From: JAGVSR01 sp963778225
Lineage (GTDB): Bacteria > Pseudomonadota > Alphaproteobacteria > Rhizobiales > Hyphomicrobiaceae
DNA length: 64,000 nucleotides
NCBI GenBank assembly: GCA_963778225.1
Contig: CAVZTR010000013.1
Location: forward strand, 62,001 to 126,000
Reading direction: 5' to 3'
In this document: positions 61,727 through 64,000 of the stretch, piece after piece
Layout: every line of letters starts with the position of its first letter
How positions within the stretch are numbered: position 1 is the first letter of the stretch
Position numbers and translations under genes: made by a program
The notes under the pieces: model-generated
Databases searched by the model: none
What the model saw: the letters and a program-made list of their open reading frames with translations, nothing else
Told to the model about the DNA's origin: nothing

Positions 61727-62839
61727 ATGCGTCGCAGTATAGGGGCTTGGCTATTCCTCATCCTTCTGATGAGCGGCATTGCCGGCGGATTGGGATACTA
61801 CAAATATTCAGAGATCATCGCTGGCATGGCGGCGGGAGCCTCACGGCCCGAACCGAGCGACGCCGTTGCGACCGTCCGCGTCTCGAAGTCGGAATGGGCG
61901 CCCACAACGCGCGCCATCGGCACTGTCGTCGCCCGTCAACAACTTGAACTGCGCAATGAAATCGCCGGCTTAGTCGCCGAACGTGGCTTCTCCTCTGGCG
62001 ACACCGTCGAAAAAGGCCAAGTCCTTATTCAGCTCGATGATCGTCAGGAGCAGGCTTCGCTTGCTGCTGCCGAAGCCGAGGCACGCCTGGCCCGCGCCAA
62101 TCTTGATCGCCGTGAAGCACTGCGTAACAGTCCAGCCTTCTCGATCCAGGAGTTCGACAAGTCGCGCGAGGATTTCGCCGCCGCAACTGCGCGCGCCCAG
62201 AGCCTCAAGGTTATCATCGAGCGCAAGCGCATCGTCGCGCCCTTCAAAGCCCGCGTCGGCATCACCGACTTGCAGCCCGGCGCCTACCTCGAAATCGGAA
62301 CTCTCATCGTGCGCCTGCAGGGCATCGACGACGACGTGTACATCGATTTCGCACTGCCACAAGAAAACGCAGCACTCCTGCATCCGGGCGACGAAGTGGC
62401 GGTCACGAGCCCGGCACTCCCGGACGGTCCTCGCCGCGTCAAGATCCTTGCCGAGGACGACAGCGTCGATCCCGGCAACCGCGCGGTCCGTTTCCGCGCA
62501 TTGGGCAAGACGCTTGGCACCGTGCTGCGGCCTGGTGCCTTCGTCGACGTGATCGCCAACACGGCTGTTCCTCGCCAACGCGTTGTCGTACCCCTGACCG
62601 CGGTGCGCCGCTCGCCCGCAGGACAACATGTCTTTGTCATAGAGACGAAGGACGGCAAAAGCCGCGCCCGCGAACGCATCATCGAAACCGGCGCAGTCGT
62701 CGGCGGCAACATCGTCGTGGAAAAGGGCCTGGAAGTGGGCGAACTCGTCGCCGCTGCGGGGTCCTTCAAGCTTCGCGACGGCCTTCTTATAACGACCGAT
62801 CCGCCGGCCGAAACGCCCGGTCCGGCTGCCATGAACTGA
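61727..62839 (+). CDS. RND periplasmic adaptor of a second efflux system
   Basis: 370-residue membrane fusion protein: an N-terminal anchor (IGAWLFLILLMSGIAGGLGYYKY), lipoyl motif (GLVAERGFSSGDTVEKGQVLIQLDDR), a coiled-coil hairpin (ASLAAAEAEARLARANLDRREAL) and second lipoyl half (RIVAPFKARVGITDLQPGAYL). ATG 61727 with GAGGT upstream; upstream in-frame extension is not protein-like. It lies 14 nt before the pump gene. Confidence 0.92.
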   Translation: MRRSIGAWLFLILLMSGIAGGLGYYKYSEIIAGMAAGASRPEPSDAVATVRVSKSEWAPTTRAIGTVVARQQLELRNEIAGLVAERGFSSGDTVEKGQVLIQLDDRQEQASLAAAEAEARLARANLDRREALRNSPAFSIQEFDKSREDFAAATARAQSLKVIIERKRIVAPFKARVGITDLQPGAYLEIGTLIVRLQGIDDDVYIDFALPQENAALLHPGDEVAVTSPALPDGPRRVKILAEDDSVDPGNRAVRFRALGKTLGTVLRPGAFVDVIANTAVPRQRVVVPLTAVRRSPAGQHVFVIETKDGKSRARERIIETGAVVGGNIVVEKGLEVGELVAAAGSFKLRDGLLITTDPPAETPGPAAMN

Positions 62840-62853
62840 GAGTACGGCAAACG

Positions 62854-64000
62854 ATGAAAGCGCTCGATGTCTTCGTTCGACGGCCAGTCATCGCCATCGT
62901 GCTCAACCTGGCACTCGTGCTGATCGGCCTCAGAGCCGCATCGAACCTGCCTGTTCAGCAGTATCCGCGCATCGAGAGTTCCTCGATCGTCATCACGACG
63001 ATTTACGTCGGCGCCTCCGCCGAAACCATTCGCGGCTTCGTCACCACTCCCATCGAACGCGCCGTCTCATCGCTGACCGGCATCGACTATGTGGAATCCT
63101 CGAGCGTCCCTGGCCTCAGCACCGTCACCGCGCGTCTGAAGCTCAATCAGCCGAGCACGACCGCACTTGCAGAAGTCGGCAATCGACTGGACCAGATCCG
63201 CAGCGAACTGCCCCTCGAAATCGAATCTCCCGTCGTAGAAGTCCAGCGCGCCGACAGGCCCTACGCGACGTTTTATGTCAGCGTAACGTCGGATGTGATG
63301 AAGCCGGCCGAAGTGACGGATTACCTCATCCGCAATATTCAGCCTCGCCTCAGCACGATCCCGAATGTTCAGCGCGTCGGCCTCGAAGGTTCCCGCCCGC
63401 AGGCCATGCGCATCTGGCTCGACGCTGAGCGCCTATCCGCTTTCGGGCTGAACGCCACGGACGTAGAGGCCGCGCTCCGCCGCAACAACTTCCTTGCAGC
63501 GGTCGGCCGCGCGAAAAGCAACGAGATCCAGGTCGATCTCCTTGCCGACACCGACCTCAGAAAGGCCGAAGAGTTCGAACGCCTCATCGTTCGCGAGGAC
63601 GGCGACCGGATCATCCGCATTTCGGATCTCGGCCGCGTAGAACTGGGCGCCGAAGAAGAAATCTCCAACGTCCGCCACAATGGCAAGGATGCGGTGTATC
63701 TCTCCGTCTGGCCACTGCCGGGCACCAATGAAATCAAGGTCGCCCAAGACCTGCGCCGCGAGATCAAGCTTATTGCACCCGACTTGCCGCAGGGCATGGA
63801 GATCGCGCTGGCCTATGACGGCGCGGTCTACATGGAGAACTCGATCAAGGAGATCCTAACGACATTCGCCGAAACGGTGGCGATCGTCGGCCTGATCGTC
63901 TTCGCTTTCCTCGGCTCATGGCGCAGCGCCCTGGTTCCTCTCGTGACCATTCCGATCTCCCTCATTGGCGCAATGGCCGCCATGATGGCGATGGGCTTCT
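62854..64000 (+). CDS. RND efflux transporter, N-terminal part (cut by window edge)
   Basis: Starts MKALDVFVRRPVIAIVLNLAL and remains open for 382 codons to the end of the window. YVGASAETIRGFVTTPIERAV, RLDQIRSELPLEIESPVVEVQRAD and the start of the second membrane block (AETVAIVGLIVFAFLGSWRSALVPLVTIPISL) identify an AcrB/MdtB-type pump. A second RND pair distinct from the one at 50566-54779. Confidence 0.92.
   Translation, partial: MKALDVFVRRPVIAIVLNLALVLIGLRAASNLPVQQYPRIESSSIVITTIYVGASAETIRGFVTTPIERAVSSLTGIDYVESSSVPGLSTVTARLKLNQPSTTALAEVGNRLDQIRSELPLEIESPVVEVQRADRPYATFYVSVTSDVMKPAEVTDYLIRNIQPRLSTIPNVQRVGLEGSRPQAMRIWLDAERLSAFGLNATDVEAALRRNNFLAAVGRAKSNEIQVDLLADTDLRKAEEFERLIVREDGDRIIRISDLGRVELGAEEEISNVRHNGKDAVYLSVWPLPGTNEIKVAQDLRREIKLIAPDLPQGMEIALAYDGAVYMENSIKEILTTFAETVAIVGLIVFAFLGSWRSALVPLVTIPISLIGAMAAMMAMGF

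Noticed and set aside
1..64000. CRISPR arrays, insertion sequences, prophage or integrase genes
   Set aside because: No regularly spaced repeats, transposase- or integrase-like frames, or terminal inverted repeats were seen on either strand.

Overview
The window is a nearly complete photosynthesis gene cluster (PGC) of a purple alphaproteobacterium, followed by about 17 kb of ordinary accessory chromosome. The gene order (bchFNBHLM-lhaA-puhABC-acsF-puhE-hemA on one strand; aerR-ppsR, bchG-bchP-bchIDO-crtIB and crtEF-bchCXYZ-pufQBALM on the other), the PpsR/CrtJ-type operators and several EcfG-type promoters (GGAAC-N16/17-CGTT) fit an alphaproteobacterium. I lean to Hyphomicrobiales but cannot fix the genus. 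The DNA is GC-rich and the genes are tightly packed, with many ATGA/GTGA stop-start overlaps.

Layout. 1-17555 (minus strand): bchE (cut by the window edge), hemA, puhE, acsF, a 101-residue conserved-position gene, puhC, puhB, puhA, lhaA, bchM, bchL, bchH, bchB, bchN, bchF. 17850-20206 (plus): the regulators aerR and ppsR. 20358-29265 (plus): bchG, a PucC-like carrier gene, bchP, an unusual insert (a three-helix membrane protein, then a CbbY-like HAD pseudoenzyme joined in frame to a CBS-pair protein), then bchI, bchD, bchO. 29329-34360 (plus): crtI, crtB, dxs and two tiny membrane-protein genes. 34357-36767 (minus): crtC and crtD. 36884-46963 (plus): the superoperon crtE-crtF-bchC-bchX-bchY-bchZ-pufQ-pufB-pufA-pufL-pufM, closed by a strong intrinsic terminator at 46992-47022. 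After it come a 550-nt gene-free stretch, a degenerate EAL protein, a degenerate SDR protein, an RND efflux pair, a SYLF protein, a copper-uptake group (YcnI-PCuAC fusion, TonB receptor, DUF2946), small stress-type genes, and a second RND system cut by the right edge.

How it works together. HemA feeds tetrapyrrole synthesis. BchHID inserts magnesium, BchM methylates, and BchE (anaerobic) and AcsF (aerobic) are alternative cyclases. BchNBL, BchXYZ, BchF, BchC, BchG and BchP complete bacteriochlorophyll a. Dxs, CrtE, CrtB, CrtI, CrtC, CrtD and CrtF make methoxylated acyclic carotenoids of the spirilloxanthin/spheroidene type. PuhA, PufL, PufM, PufA and PufB form the RC-LH1 core; PuhB, PuhC, PuhE and LhaA assemble it. 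PpsR with its antirepressor AerR probably represses through paired TGT-N12-ACA operators. At bchC and bchE two sites lie exactly 8 bp apart. At bchG, crtI and crtD/crtE a perfect site has a degenerate partner at the same spacing.

Cautions. bchI, bchD and the EAL gene each carry a single-base insertion that breaks the reading frame. All have the same sign, so sequence error is the simplest explanation. The most novel item is the HAD-CBS gene and its membrane partner inside the bchP-bchI interval.
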